From assembly GCA_024278715.1 (NCBI GenBank), contig JAJRSN010000480.1, positions 1 to 25,067 on the forward strand: 25,067 nt of DNA, in the 5' to 3' direction. The DNA is from Calditrichota bacterium. Lineage in GTDB: Bacteria > Calditrichota > Calditrichia > Calditrichales > Calditrichaceae. Below are positions 1 through 8,468 of this stretch, one piece after another. How positions within the stretch are numbered: the first letter of the stretch is position 1; every line of letters starts with the position of its first letter. Under the pieces are notes generated by a model that did not search any database, was not told where the DNA came from, and worked only from the letters and a program-made list of their open reading frames with translations. The position numbers were made by a program, and so were the translations under genes.

Positions 1-512
1 AAAAAGAAACCGGAAGCCAGCGAAAGAATCAGTTCCAGGTTTCGTTGAAACCAGTTTTCCTCTTTTTTTTCATCCACCTCATAACCTAACTGGTGGATAA
101 AACGAATAATCTGTTTGTGGTTTATTTTGTGCGCATCGTATTCGATGCGGATTTTTTCGGCTGCATAACTCACCGAAACCGTGATCACGCCGTCCTTATG
201 CGCCAGAATGTGTTCTATGCTCAAAGCGCAGTCGGTACAATCCATTCCGCTGATTTTCAATGTTTCGTGCCGAAATTGTTTGCTGATTTCAACTCCTGCC
301 TGCCGGGTAAGCCGCCGGAGCTTTTCCAGCGAAATCAAATTGGGATCGTAATGCAGACACAGCACCGCTTCTCCGTTCGTGGAGTCGATGTGAACCTGTT
401 CTATTCCGCGGTGAATCTGCAAACGATCGATCAGTTGCCGAACGCATTGATCCCGCTCATCCTTCACCTGCGGCAATAATAAGGGTATTTCAATTTGGAG
501 TTTCTTTTCCAC
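1..512 (-). CDS. Heavy-metal translocating P-type ATPase, N-terminal part (runs off the left edge)
   Basis: Only the first 170 residues are in the window. They form two ferredoxin-like HMA metal-binding folds. The first (about residues 1-75) lacks the CxxC metal site. The second (about 80-150) carries it as GMDCTDC. The sequence then reaches the first hydrophobic stretch (LILSLASGFFF), where the membrane domain of these ATPases begins, so the transport core and the DKTGT phosphorylation site lie outside. I chose the GTG start at 512 because GGAG lies about 11 bases upstream and the frame has no ATG. Family members pump Zn/Cd/Pb or Cu out of the cytoplasm. The gene is the last visible member of a metal-efflux operon led by a CadC-like sensor, so divalent cations are the more likely substrate. 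The metal specificity itself cannot be read from this fragment. Confidence 0.85.
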   Translation of the reverse strand, partial: MEKKLQIEIPLLLPQVKDERDQCVRQLIDRLQIHRGIEQVHIDSTNGEAVLCLHYDPNLISLEKLRRLTRQAGVEISKQFRHETLKISGMDCTDCALSIEHILAHKDGVITVSVSYAAEKIRIEYDAHKINHKQIIRFIHQLGYEVDEKKEENWFQRNLELILSLASGFF

Positions 513-586
513 TTTTTTATTATCTCCGTTTTTTGATAGTGAATTAACGTCTCTTTGAAATTCCGGGCTCAATCATCGGGCGGGAA

Positions 587-1147
587 TTATTGGATGTTCA
601 TTTCCGCCTTAATCTTTTTAATCTCTTCTTTTACCCTGGGTATTAATTCACTCTGTTTTTCCACTTCCATAAATTTTTGGAAATTATACAACGCCTTTTC
701 ATTATCTTTTAAACTAAAACGATAAATTACCGCTAACTGCAGCCAGCCGTCGCCATACTCCGGAAATGTTTTGGTCACTTTCTCGAGTATTGCCAGGGCT
801 TCTTTAACGGAATTGTTTTTGCTTAATGTAAGAGCAAAGTCTGTTTGAGCTTCAGCGGATTCGGGGTTTATCTGAGCCGCTTTTCCGAAATATTTCTGGG
901 CGTCTTTGTAATTCTGGAGTTCAAGATAGGCGTGCCCCAGCGCCATCAAAATATTAAAATCATCGGGATTGGTTTCCAGACGCTTTTCCAACTCAGTAAT
1001 ACTCTTCTCAATATTCTTTACCCGGCTCGTTCCCTCGTCTTCCGAATGCGTGTGGCTTGGCGCTTCCAGAGAATTGATCCACATATAAAGAGCAAAAATT
1101 GAAAATAAAAATAAAAAAGCTGCAAAAATTACTTTGGGTTTTAACAT
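587..1147 (-). CDS. Membrane-anchored TPR-repeat protein
   Basis: A 186-residue protein with one N-terminal membrane segment (about residues 6-26, FAAFLFLFSIFALYMW). A His/acid-rich linker follows (HTHSEDE), then at least three tetratricopeptide repeats between about 48 and 165, recognisable from the pattern AxxxLGHAYLELQNYKDAxxYFGKA. The helical repeats would face the periplasm if the anchor is an uncleaved signal. TPR domains mediate protein-protein contacts, and similar anchored TPR proteins occur in cytochrome c maturation and transport loci, but I see nothing that fixes a partner here. It lies between the broken P-II-like gene and the P-type ATPase on the same strand, with AAGGAT ahead of the ATG, so it is probably part of the metal-efflux operon. 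A scaffold or stabilising role is inference only. Confidence 0.8.
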   Translation of the reverse strand: MLKPKVIFAAFLFLFSIFALYMWINSLEAPSHTHSEDEGTSRVKNIEKSITELEKRLETNPDDFNILMALGHAYLELQNYKDAQKYFGKAAQINPESAEAQTDFALTLSKNNSVKEALAILEKVTKTFPEYGDGWLQLAVIYRFSLKDNEKALYNFQKFMEVEKQSELIPRVKEEIKKIKAEMNIQ

Positions 1148-1212
1148 AATTTATCCTTTTTATTCGTAAGATAAGACTTTTGGCTCAATTTTGAAAATTA
1201 AAATAACGGGCT

Positions 1213-1548
1213 TTAAACGGCAGCCTCTCCCCGTTCGCCGCTGCTGATTCTGACCGCATCCTGCAAATCGCAGATATAAATTTTACCGTCGCCGCGTAAA
1301 CCGGTATGCGCCGCATTTTCTATGGTGGAAACGATTTATTTAACCAATTCGTCCAGGCAAAATATCTCGATTTTAAGATGAGGCACGAAATCGTACAACT
1401 GCTCTTCAAGCGAAGCCTCTGTCTTCCGCCCGCGTCCGAATCCTTTGACTTCGAGCACCGTCATGCCGGTTAACCCCTCGATTTTGTGCAAAGCAAGAGT
1501 CACTTCGCTTAATTTGTGAGGCTTAATGTAGGCAATAATGTGTTTCAT
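1213..1548 (-). pseudogene. P-II-like signalling protein interrupted by an in-frame TAA
   Basis: From the ATG at 1548 (AAGGAG six bases upstream) the frame encodes a P-II fold: MKHIIAYIKPHKLSEV, then VLEVKGFGRGRK and LKIEIFC. It stops at TAA after residue 70. Reading through that single codon, the same frame continues with IVSTIENAAHTG, GDGKIYI and DAVRISSGERGEAAV and ends at a second TAA (1213-1215). This is exactly the expected C-terminal half of a P-II protein, giving a normal full length of 111 codons. No frameshift is involved. I recall that P-II proteins encoded beside CusABC-type pumps form a separate subgroup (PII-NG) thought to be linked to metal efflux, and the T-loop here lacks the usual Tyr51 region. 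The stop removes the B- and C-loops, so the 70-residue product should be non-functional unless the stop is a sequencing error or a local strain variant. Confidence 0.85.
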
Positions 1549-1685
1549 CTTCTACTCCTTTTTTTATTTGGCAAAATACAGATGACCGGAAAATCCCGGA
1601 CAAAAACGCGATTTTTCGGAAAAATTGACCGAACGCGCCTTCTTTGTCCGGGACAATCCCCGCCATCATAAATAGTTAAATCTTA

Positions 1686-4600
1686 TTAATCCAATTCCTT
1701 TTCGCTTTCGATATTTATCGCAAACCACTTATACAATGCCGGCAGCACCAGTAAAGTAAGCGCGGTGGATGTAACCAGACCGCCCACCACAACCGTAGCC
1801 AAAGGACGCTGCACTTCGCTTCCGACTCCTGTGGAATAGAGCAGCGGAACCATGCCCAGAGCCGCGGCAAAGGCGGTCATTAATACCGGACGCAGTCTTA
1901 AACAGGCGCCTTTGACGGAAGCCTCGTCTATCGGCAATCCTTCTTTTAACAATTGGTTCAGATAGGTTATCAAAACAATTCCGTTTAAGAGCGCAATTCC
2001 AAACAAGGCAATAAAACCGACGGACGCCGGTACGGACAAATTCTGACCCGAAATCCACAACGCCACAATCCCTCCTACCAGCGCCAAGGGTATGTTTAAA
2101 AAAATCAACAAAGAATTCTTTAGCGAATTAAAGCTGGTGAAGAGCAGGAGAAATATAATGAGCAACGTGATGGGCACCACCACAGCCAGACGTTTGTTTG
2201 CCTCTTGCTGTAAGCGGAACTGCCCGCCCCAGGTAACCAAATATCCCGGCGGCAAATCAACCTTTTGCTCAATGGCTTTTTGACCGTCTTCCACAAAAGA
2301 ACCGATATCCCGTCCGACGACATTACATTGGATTGTGATAAAACGCTGGCTGTTTTCACGCGTAATCTGGCGCGGTCCCACAATTTCCCGAATCGTTGCC
2401 AATTGCGAAAGAAGCACGTGAACGCCGTTCGGAGCTTCCACCAATATCTGGCTGATAGCTTCGGGCGTGCTCCTAAATTCCGGAGCAAAACGAACCAAAA
2501 TATCAAAGCGCCTCACCCCCTCGAAAATCTGACCGGCTGTTTCGCCGCCCACGGCTGCCCGAATTACTTCCTGCACATCTTCCACGTTAATCCCGTACCG
2601 GGCAATAGCGTGCCGATCCACCTTAATCAACAATTGCGGGGTTCCGCTTATTTGATCAGCCTGAACATCCGCGGCGCCGGGCACTTGCTCGATAACCCGA
2701 ACAATCTCATCGGCTTTTTCTTTCAACACTTCCAGATCGTCTCCGAACAGTTTTATCGCCAATTGAGCCCGAACGCCTTCCAGTAATTCATCCACAGTCA
2801 TCTGAATTGGCTGCGTTAAATTAACCAGCACGCCGGGAACATTGCCTATTTCATCTCTTATCACATCTTCCAGTTCCTGCTGGGTTTCGGCTGTACGCCA
2901 CTCTTCTCTCGGCTTCAGCAGAATGTACATCTCGGCGCTGTTTACTGGATCGGTATGAGCACCCACTTCGCCTCTTCCGATTCGGGTAACCACCTCGTTA
3001 ACTTCCGGAATTTTTAAAATCCTGCGCTCGACAATTTGAGTGATGCGCGTGCTTTCATTTAATGAAATAGACGGCGCCATTGTCAAGCGAACCACAATTG
3101 TGCCTTCCTGCAAGGTGGGAGTAAATTCGGACCCGAGACGAGGATAGACAATCGCTCCGACAAACAATAAAAGAACAGCCAGACCGACGGCAAACGCACG
3201 GCGTTTTACAAAAAAAGCAACAAGCGGACGATAAAATTTTAATAATGTCCTTAAAATCCAGATTTCCCGATGTCCTTCGCCTTTTTTCGGTTTTTTAGGA
3301 CGACGCATTAAAATAAAGGCAAGCACCGGCGCCAGAGCAACGGCAAATATGAGCGATCCGCTCATGGCAAGAGCGATGGTATAAGCCAAAGGACGAAAAG
3401 TTTTTCCTTCCACTCCCTGCAAAGTAAACAGGGGAAGAAAAACGATAATAATAATGAGAATGGCAAACACAATGGGACGCAACACCTCGGTGACCGCGCG
3501 CGCGATAACGTGAATCCGCGGTTCAGCCGGGTCAGATTCGCGCAGCAGTCGATCGACATTTTCTACAATTACCACGCTCCCATCCACCATCATACCGATG
3601 GCGATTGCCAACCCCCCGAAGGACATTAAATTTGCCGATATGCCCAAATATTTCATTCCGATCATTGCAAAAAGCACGGAAAACGGAATGGCAATGGCAA
3701 CAACCAGACTGGGACGGAAGGCGCCCAAAAAGATCATTAAAATCACCACAACCAAAACAATGCCTTCTTTTAAGGCGTCGGTAACCGTTGCCACCGCGGC
3801 TTCCACCAGCGTTTTTTGTTCGTAGTAGGGTTTAATCTTAATTCCCGGCGGCAGTATTTTATTGATTTCCGCTAATTTTTCTTCCACGCTTTGAATAACC
3901 GTAGAAGAATTTGTGCCGTACAGTTTTACGATCATTCCGGCTACGATCTCGCCCGCTCCGTTATGGGTTTGCACTCCGCGACGGATAGCGCCGCCGATGC
4001 GCACGTCGGCTATTTCTTTAAGATAAACCGGGGTTCCGTGCTCCGCCTTAACAACAATGTTTTCGATGTCCTCGATGTCGCTTGCCAGCCCCACGGAACG
4101 CACAATGTATTCTTCGGCGTTCTTTTCAATGAACTGAGCGCCCACATTCAGATTGTTGGCGCGAATTTTATCGAGCACGTCGTTTACACTCACTTTATAA
4201 CGCAACAAGGCGTTGGGATCTAATACCACGTGATACTGCTTTTCCCAGCCGCCGATCCCCAGCACTTCCGTGACTCCGGGAACGGTTTGTAACTGGTATT
4301 TTATTAACCAATCCTGAATAGTCCGCAAATCCGTCAACGAGTATTGACCGGTTTCATCTTCCAGATAATAAAACATGATCAAACCCATGCCCGTGGAAAT
4401 CGGTCCCATTTGCGGTTCTCCGAAGCCTTCGGGAATCTGTTCCCTTGCCTCCTGCAGCCGCTCGTTTACCAACTGCCTGGCAAAATAGATGTCCGTGCCG
4501 TCTTTAAAATACACATTCACAACCGATAAACCGAAATTGGAAACCGAACGAATACGTTCCAGATTGGGCAAACCGTTCATTGCCACTTCCACGGGAAAGG

Positions 4601-4793
4601 TAACGTATTTTTCAATTTCCTCGGGAGCCAGACCTTTGGTAACAGTAAAAACCTGTACCAGCGCTGGCGACACGTCGGGAAACGCATCGATCGGTAATTG
4701 TTTATAGCTGAAAAAACCTCCGGCAATGACCAGAACGCCTAACACGATCATTAACAGGCGATTTTTCAAGATAAAGTTTATTATTTGCTTCAT
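1686..4793 (-). CDS. czcA: HME-family RND heavy-metal efflux permease (CzcA/CusA type)
   Basis: At 1035 residues this is full length for an inner-membrane RND pump that drives metal cations from periplasm or cytoplasm through a tripartite channel using proton influx. The N-terminus shows a first transmembrane helix (about 12-30) and the family signature around KGLAPEEIEKYVTFPVE (about 53-69). The fourth-helix motif AIGMMVDGSVVIVEN (398-412) contains the proton-relay Asp404 and Glu411. Two large periplasmic loops separate the helix bundles, and the second bundle lies near 870-1025. The helix-4 motif begins AIG rather than the DFG of classical CzcA, so specificity should be judged from the CadC-like sensor of the operon rather than from this motif alone. 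The start is preceded by GAGGG eight bases upstream. The adaptor gene lies 124 bases upstream in transcription order. Confidence 0.93.
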   Translation of the reverse strand: MKQIINFILKNRLLMIVLGVLVIAGGFFSYKQLPIDAFPDVSPALVQVFTVTKGLAPEEIEKYVTFPVEVAMNGLPNLERIRSVSNFGLSVVNVYFKDGTDIYFARQLVNERLQEAREQIPEGFGEPQMGPISTGMGLIMFYYLEDETGQYSLTDLRTIQDWLIKYQLQTVPGVTEVLGIGGWEKQYHVVLDPNALLRYKVSVNDVLDKIRANNLNVGAQFIEKNAEEYIVRSVGLASDIEDIENIVVKAEHGTPVYLKEIADVRIGGAIRRGVQTHNGAGEIVAGMIVKLYGTNSSTVIQSVEEKLAEINKILPPGIKIKPYYEQKTLVEAAVATVTDALKEGIVLVVVILMIFLGAFRPSLVVAIAIPFSVLFAMIGMKYLGISANLMSFGGLAIAIGMMVDGSVVIVENVDRLLRESDPAEPRIHVIARAVTEVLRPIVFAILIIIIVFLPLFTLQGVEGKTFRPLAYTIALAMSGSLIFAVALAPVLAFILMRRPKKPKKGEGHREIWILRTLLKFYRPLVAFFVKRRAFAVGLAVLLLFVGAIVYPRLGSEFTPTLQEGTIVVRLTMAPSISLNESTRITQIVERRILKIPEVNEVVTRIGRGEVGAHTDPVNSAEMYILLKPREEWRTAETQQELEDVIRDEIGNVPGVLVNLTQPIQMTVDELLEGVRAQLAIKLFGDDLEVLKEKADEIVRVIEQVPGAADVQADQISGTPQLLIKVDRHAIARYGINVEDVQEVIRAAVGGETAGQIFEGVRRFDILVRFAPEFRSTPEAISQILVEAPNGVHVLLSQLATIREIVGPRQITRENSQRFITIQCNVVGRDIGSFVEDGQKAIEQKVDLPPGYLVTWGGQFRLQQEANKRLAVVVPITLLIIFLLLFTSFNSLKNSLLIFLNIPLALVGGIVALWISGQNLSVPASVGFIALFGIALLNGIVLITYLNQLLKEGLPIDEASVKGACLRLRPVLMTAFAAALGMVPLLYSTGVGSEVQRPLATVVVGGLVTSTALTLLVLPALYKWFAINIESEKELD

Positions 4794-4917
4794 TCTTCAT
4801 CCCTCTTATTTAGTTGAAAGCGGAAAATCGGTAACAAGACCTCTGCAGATTTCACACATTTCCGAATTTCCGCGATTTTTTCTTCATCCCGGAAATTTCC
4901 ACTTTGATTATTCACCA

Positions 4918-5886
4918 TTAATGCTCGTCTCCGAACGACTCTTTTTGCAATTCAGCCTTAATTGTAAAGCCACCCTTAATGACATACTGCTGATCTTTCT
5001 TTAAGCCCGAAACAATCTCAACAAACTCCGTATTCGAGCGCCCGACGGTAACCGGTTGAGGCTTAAATCCTTTTTCGGTTCGGATAAATACGACCGTCCG
5101 ATTTTCGACTGTTTGCAAAGCCGTTTTTGGAACCACAACGGGAAGTTCGAGGGTCTCAAAAATCACTTTTGCGGTCACAAACATACCCGGACGCCACTCT
5201 CTTTTCGGATTGGGAATTACGACTCTCGCGGTCGCTGTGCGGGTCTCTTCATCGACTACCGGACTTATGTAAAAGATTCTTCCCGTATATTGCAAATCCT
5301 TTTTGAGCCCGGTAATTATGGCTGTTTGACCGACTTTGATATTGGGCAGGTCTTTCTGGTAAATGTTTAAATCCGCCCAGACATGACTTAAATCCGCCAC
5401 CAAATAAGCGTGAGTGGCGTCTGTAATCATCTCGCCCTGGGTAAGATGCATTTCGATAACCGTGCCGCTTATGAGAGATTTTACTTCATACGAAACCAGA
5501 CTTTCGTTGCTTTCAATAATAGCCAGTACATCGCCCTTATTTACATGATCGCCGATTTGTTTGCGAACTTCCATTACGATTCCCGGAAATCTGGGCACGA
5601 TATGCGCCAGCCGCTCGGGATCGATAGCGATTTCACCGGTAAAATCGGCGTGTAATTCCAATTGCCCGGGACCAGCTTCGGCAATTTCGACGCCGAATTC
5701 TTTGAGCTCTTCGTCGGTCAGCCGGATAATTTGTTCTTCATGACCCTCTTCGCTGCCGGCTCCGGATTTAACTTCTGCTTTTGTTTCGGCTTTTTTCTCC
5801 GTGCATTGTTGAAAAGACAAACCGGCAAAGATTAGAACTATCAACAATATCAAAGATAATATTCCGTTTTTTTTGATTCTTTTCAT
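4918..5886 (-). CDS. RND efflux periplasmic adaptor subunit (CzcB/CusB type), probable lipoprotein
   Basis: Membrane-fusion protein that links the RND pump to the outer-membrane channel. Numbering from the chosen start, residues 1-28 are a signal region (KRIKKNG, then a long Leu/Ile stretch) ending at a Cys that could be lipidated (GLSFQQC, a poor lipobox). An acid/Lys-rich linker follows. Next come barrel-sandwich halves around FPGIVMEVRKQIGDHVNKGD and LISGTVIEMHLTQGE, a beta-barrel (GQTAIITG, FYISPVVDEETRTATARV) and a C-terminal membrane-proximal domain (VVVPKTALQ). I chose the Met at 5886 over the ATG at 5913, which overlaps the upstream stop as TAATG. At 5886 a GAGGG lies ahead in the same leader context (GAGGGATGAAAGA) as the czcA gene (GAGGGATGAAGA), and it gives a normal signal peptide. 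The upstream start stays possible and would allow translational coupling. Confidence 0.9.
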   Translation of the reverse strand: MKRIKKNGILSLILLIVLIFAGLSFQQCTEKKAETKAEVKSGAGSEEGHEEQIIRLTDEELKEFGVEIAEAGPGQLELHADFTGEIAIDPERLAHIVPRFPGIVMEVRKQIGDHVNKGDVLAIIESNESLVSYEVKSLISGTVIEMHLTQGEMITDATHAYLVADLSHVWADLNIYQKDLPNIKVGQTAIITGLKKDLQYTGRIFYISPVVDEETRTATARVVIPNPKREWRPGMFVTAKVIFETLELPVVVPKTALQTVENRTVVFIRTEKGFKPQPVTVGRSNTEFVEIVSGLKKDQQYVIKGGFTIKAELQKESFGDEH

Positions 5887-5912
5887 TCTTTCATCCCTCG
5901 TTTTTTTACTCA

Positions 5913-7268
5913 TTATTCCAAATTACTGATTTTTTGTCCGACCAATCTTTCCAGATTCGCCACCTTGCGATGATAATTCCGTAAGGCGTCCAGATACTGC
6001 GATCGGGCTTCAAATAACGTTCGCTGAGCATCCAATACATCCAAAAGATCATACCGTCCCATCAGGTATCCGTTATTGATCATTTCAAACGCCTTTTGCG
6101 CCTCGGGAAGAGACTTGGTTTTTAGAATTCGGATTTCATTAAAAGCGGCGATTAATTGATTGTACTCATCCGCTAAAAGGGTTTTCACGTTAATTTCGGC
6201 GACCCTCTTTTTAAGATTTGTCTGCTGAAGACGGTATTGCGCTTCCCGAATATTACCCTGATTGCGATCCAAAACCGGAAGAGGCAGCGAAACGCTCATA
6301 ACAAAAGCGTTATCCCCGCTCTCGCCAAATCGGCGTAAACCTCCGCTAACCGTGGGATCGGGTATTCTGTACGCTTTTTCAAGCTCCAGAACCGCCTGCC
6401 GTTTTTGAATTTCCGCAGACCAGCGGGCAATGTCCGGATTTTGCCGCAAAAATAACTGTAGCTTCTTCAAATCCGGAAGTTGAAAGGTGGTATCCAGTTG
6501 TCCTATCACTTTTTGAAAGGAAGGTTCGGCGCTGCCCCAAAACGAAGCTAAACGTTTACGAGCCGCATCCAACGCGCGTCTGGTATGTTCCAATTCAATT
6601 TGCGCCGCCGAAAGTTCAACGCTGGCGCGCGACGCCTCTGCTTCCGAAACCTTTCCCACCTTAACGCGCTGCCGGACGGATTGTAAAAACTGTTCCGCAA
6701 TCCTGACCATTTCCTCGTTCAAAGATACTCGCTGCTGGATGGCTAACACATCGATGAAAGATTTAACTACGTCCGTAAAAACATTTAAACGCACAGCCTC
6801 GTAATCCCAGGCTGCAAGACCGCTTTCCAAATCAGCTACCTGCGTGCGCTTTTCCCGTTTACCGCCTAACTCGATAAGCTGACCCAATGATATGGTGGTT
6901 TCCGACGAACGAAACGAAGAAAAGGGACCGCTGCCGGCAAAATTTTCCGCTTCCATTCCCAGCTCAGGGTTGGGAAACAGCGACGCCTGCAAAGCCGCAG
7001 CCTCGCGCGCCCGGATCTCCAAAGAAAATACCGCCAGCTTCGGATTGCGCATTAAAGCCAGCGACAATGCCTTACGTAACGTCAGATCTCCGGTCACCGG
7101 CTCCGCTTTAATCAATGACGGATCTTTTTGCTTGTTAATATCCGCTAATTCTTTTCCCAATGCTCGCGGATCGGGATAAATCACTGTCTTTCGTCCGGCA
7201 GTGCAGCCGCTTAACACAATCATTAATCCTGTAACCAAAACGAACAAGCGAATGATTTTAAATTTCAT
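5913..7268 (-). CDS. TolC-family outer-membrane factor of the metal efflux system (CzcC/CusC type)
   Basis: A 451-residue outer-membrane channel lipoprotein. The signal peptide ends in a good lipobox, LSGC, near residue 22. Two internally similar halves follow, each typical of the outer-membrane efflux protein family: TLRKALSLALMRNPKL near 62, long coiled-coil helices, SLGQLIELGGKR near 130, and in the second half a repeat of the barrel-strand pattern (MSVSLPLPVLDRNQGNI, about 310-328) and its helices. It would form the trimeric exit duct for the pump and adaptor encoded just downstream. The gene has an excellent ribosome site (GGAGG six bases before the ATG). Its stop overlaps the first possible ATG of the adaptor gene by one base. 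The three tripartite components are therefore encoded in the order outer-membrane factor, adaptor, pump. Confidence 0.92.
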   Translation of the reverse strand: MKFKIIRLFVLVTGLMIVLSGCTAGRKTVIYPDPRALGKELADINKQKDPSLIKAEPVTGDLTLRKALSLALMRNPKLAVFSLEIRAREAAALQASLFPNPELGMEAENFAGSGPFSSFRSSETTISLGQLIELGGKREKRTQVADLESGLAAWDYEAVRLNVFTDVVKSFIDVLAIQQRVSLNEEMVRIAEQFLQSVRQRVKVGKVSEAEASRASVELSAAQIELEHTRRALDAARKRLASFWGSAEPSFQKVIGQLDTTFQLPDLKKLQLFLRQNPDIARWSAEIQKRQAVLELEKAYRIPDPTVSGGLRRFGESGDNAFVMSVSLPLPVLDRNQGNIREAQYRLQQTNLKKRVAEINVKTLLADEYNQLIAAFNEIRILKTKSLPEAQKAFEMINNGYLMGRYDLLDVLDAQRTLFEARSQYLDALRNYHRKVANLERLVGQKISNLE

Positions 7269-7440
7269 TAATACCTCCGGGAGATTTTTTATTTCTCTTT
7301 AATTTGAACTTTTGGAAACAACTATCACTTGTCCAAATTTACTTTTTAATAAAATTGTACCCGTGTCATTTTCTCCTTCCGAAAAAGAAGAGTATGGAAT
7401 AACGAGTTTTTATCGGAATTCTTTTTAGAAGGGATAATAA

Positions 7441-7860
7441 TCAGATTATTAATACGACGGAGCGAAGCGAAAGAAGCTGTAAATTCGTTTTTGAAGTCCG
7501 AAATTCAAAGACATCCTTCGAAAGGTCGTCGTAATAATTAGAATAAAAATAAGAATCGAACCAAACAATGTTTTGCCTGGCGTGACGTTCGTTTATTTTA
7601 ATATAGGGAGAGGCGTTTTTTTTCTCCAACGAAATATCGAAACAATCGCCCCAGTTAAAATTTGAAGGTTCCGCTGTAATCGCCAATAGATTTTCGATAT
7701 CGCCGTTCAGATGATAACTAATATGCACGCCGTCAACCGACGGTTCGACGGCAATATGACCCTCGGCAATGCACAGAACAGTTTTGGGAATGGCAACCGG
7801 CAGCATCAGAGATTGCGACAGAATAAAAAAGCTCAATACTATTTTAACAAAATTTTTCAT
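7441..7860 (-). CDS. Small secreted protein of the metal-efflux operon, function unknown
   Basis: A 139-residue protein starting with a hydrophobic signal segment (residues 5-24, KIVLSFFILSQSLMLPVAIP) and then VLCIAEGHIAVEPSVDG. It contains two cysteines (C30, C73) that could form a disulfide or bind metal, and an aromatic-rich patch (WFDSYFYSNYYDD, about 100-112). I do not recognise a named domain. From memory, short secreted proteins with an LC...GHI...E opening and a later C-x-DI occur in other RND metal loci, but I cannot verify that here. It lies 18 bases after the repressor gene, so it should be co-transcribed with it, and 172 bases before the outer-membrane factor gene. A periplasmic metal-binding or accessory role is a guess from location only. 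Confidence 0.75.
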   Translation of the reverse strand: MKNFVKIVLSFFILSQSLMLPVAIPKTVLCIAEGHIAVEPSVDGVHISYHLNGDIENLLAITAEPSNFNWGDCFDISLEKKNASPYIKINERHARQNIVWFDSYFYSNYYDDLSKDVFEFRTSKTNLQLLSLRSVVLII

Positions 7861-7878
7861 ACTTTCTGTAACCCGTCT

Positions 7879-8238
7879 TTACGTTTCATCCAGATGTATT
7901 TGAGCCGTCTCGATAATACCGCGAACATGGTCGTCGTCCAGAGAATAGTAAACCATTTTACCCTCTTTTCGATTTTTAACGATTTTCATATTACGCAGCA
8001 GGCGCAACTGATGAGAAATAGCCGAAACCGAAACATCCACAACCGCGGAAATATCGCAAACGCAAAGCTCTTCGAGCAGTAAGGCTTGAACAATACGCAG
8101 GCGGGTGGGATCCGCCAACGCTTTAAAAAGATTGGCTGTTTCGCTGGTTTCCTTCATTTTCGGCAGGGCGGCGTTTACTCGATCCACCTTTTCCCTGTCG
8201 ATGATTTCCACGGAACAAACGATGTTGTTATCTGCCAT
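7879..8238 (-). CDS. ArsR/SmtB-family metal-responsive repressor, CadC-like
   Basis: A 119-residue winged-helix repressor that should dissociate from its operator when metal binds. Numbered from the ATG at 8238, the recognition helix region is VSVSAISHQLRLLRN, with ELCVCD just before it. Both metal sites of the family are visible: the alpha3N thiolates C59 and C61 plus an N-terminal C8, and the alpha5 site D102, H104, H115, E118. Each is one residue offset from CadC of Staphylococcus as I remember it (C7, C58, C60; D101, H103, H114, E117). The second N-terminal ligand C11 of CadC has no counterpart. A longer frame starting at TTG 8271 exists but begins inside the -10/operator region and has no ribosome site. 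It is the first gene of the operon and probably autoregulates it. Confidence 0.93.
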   Translation of the reverse strand: MADNNIVCSVEIIDREKVDRVNAALPKMKETSETANLFKALADPTRLRIVQALLLEELCVCDISAVVDVSVSAISHQLRLLRNMKIVKNRKEGKMVYYSLDDDHVRGIIETAQIHLDET

Positions 8239-8253
8239 TTTTTTCTCACTTAC

Positions 8254-8273
8254 ATTTGAATACTTGCTCAAAT
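8254..8273. promoter_or_regulatory. Putative ArsR/SmtB operator, inverted repeat
   Basis: ATTTGA and TCAAAT arms separated by eight bases. Read on the minus strand the core is TGAGCA-AG-TATTCA, two half sites of the form TGARYA as in SmtB/CadC-type operators. It overlaps the last bases of the -10 box and the predicted transcription start, where repressor binding would block RNA polymerase. The assignment to the neighbouring repressor is inference from position. Confidence 0.7.
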
Positions 8274-8299
8274 ATAATAATAATGATTTATATTGTCAA
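8271..8299 (-). promoter_or_regulatory. Sigma70-type promoter of the metal-efflux operon
   Basis: On the minus strand TTGACA (8299-8294) matches the -35 consensus perfectly. A 17-base spacer leads to TATATT (8276-8271), five of six matches to the -10 consensus. The repressor ATG at 8238 would then have a leader of roughly 25 bases. No comparable promoter was seen further down the operon, so this one may drive all the metal genes. Confidence 0.8.
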
Positions 8300-8361
8300 T
8301 TTTTTCGGATGATGTCTTTAGACTAGAAATTCCGTTAGCACTTAACTACAAATGATGAGGA

Positions 8362-8468
8362 AGATTAAAGGTTAAAGATTAAAGTAAAAGGTTGTCAGAA
8401 AGCAGAAATCTGAAAGCCGTAATGGGTGATGAGTAACAGAGTAACAGAGTAACAAGTGACATAGTAAA
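8362..8468. repeat. Composite module, copy A
   Basis: Starts AGATTAAAGGTTAAAGA and continues through TCAGAAAG, TGAAAGCCGT, GGTGATGAG and AGTAACAAGTGA. The same words in the same order appear in copy B at 8763-8859 with different spacer lengths, so the two look like diverged duplicates of one roughly 100-bp unit. Confidence 0.65.

Noticed and set aside
93..479. 128-codon plus-strand open frame at the left edge
   Set aside because: It is antisense to the P-type ATPase N-terminus, whose CxxC motif and family signature are clear. The plus-strand product has no recognisable features.
1333..1341. Recoding of the P-II internal stop
   Set aside because: TAA is not used for selenocysteine (TGA) or pyrrolysine (TAG), and no slippery or structured context for readthrough is visible, so a nonsense change or error is simpler.
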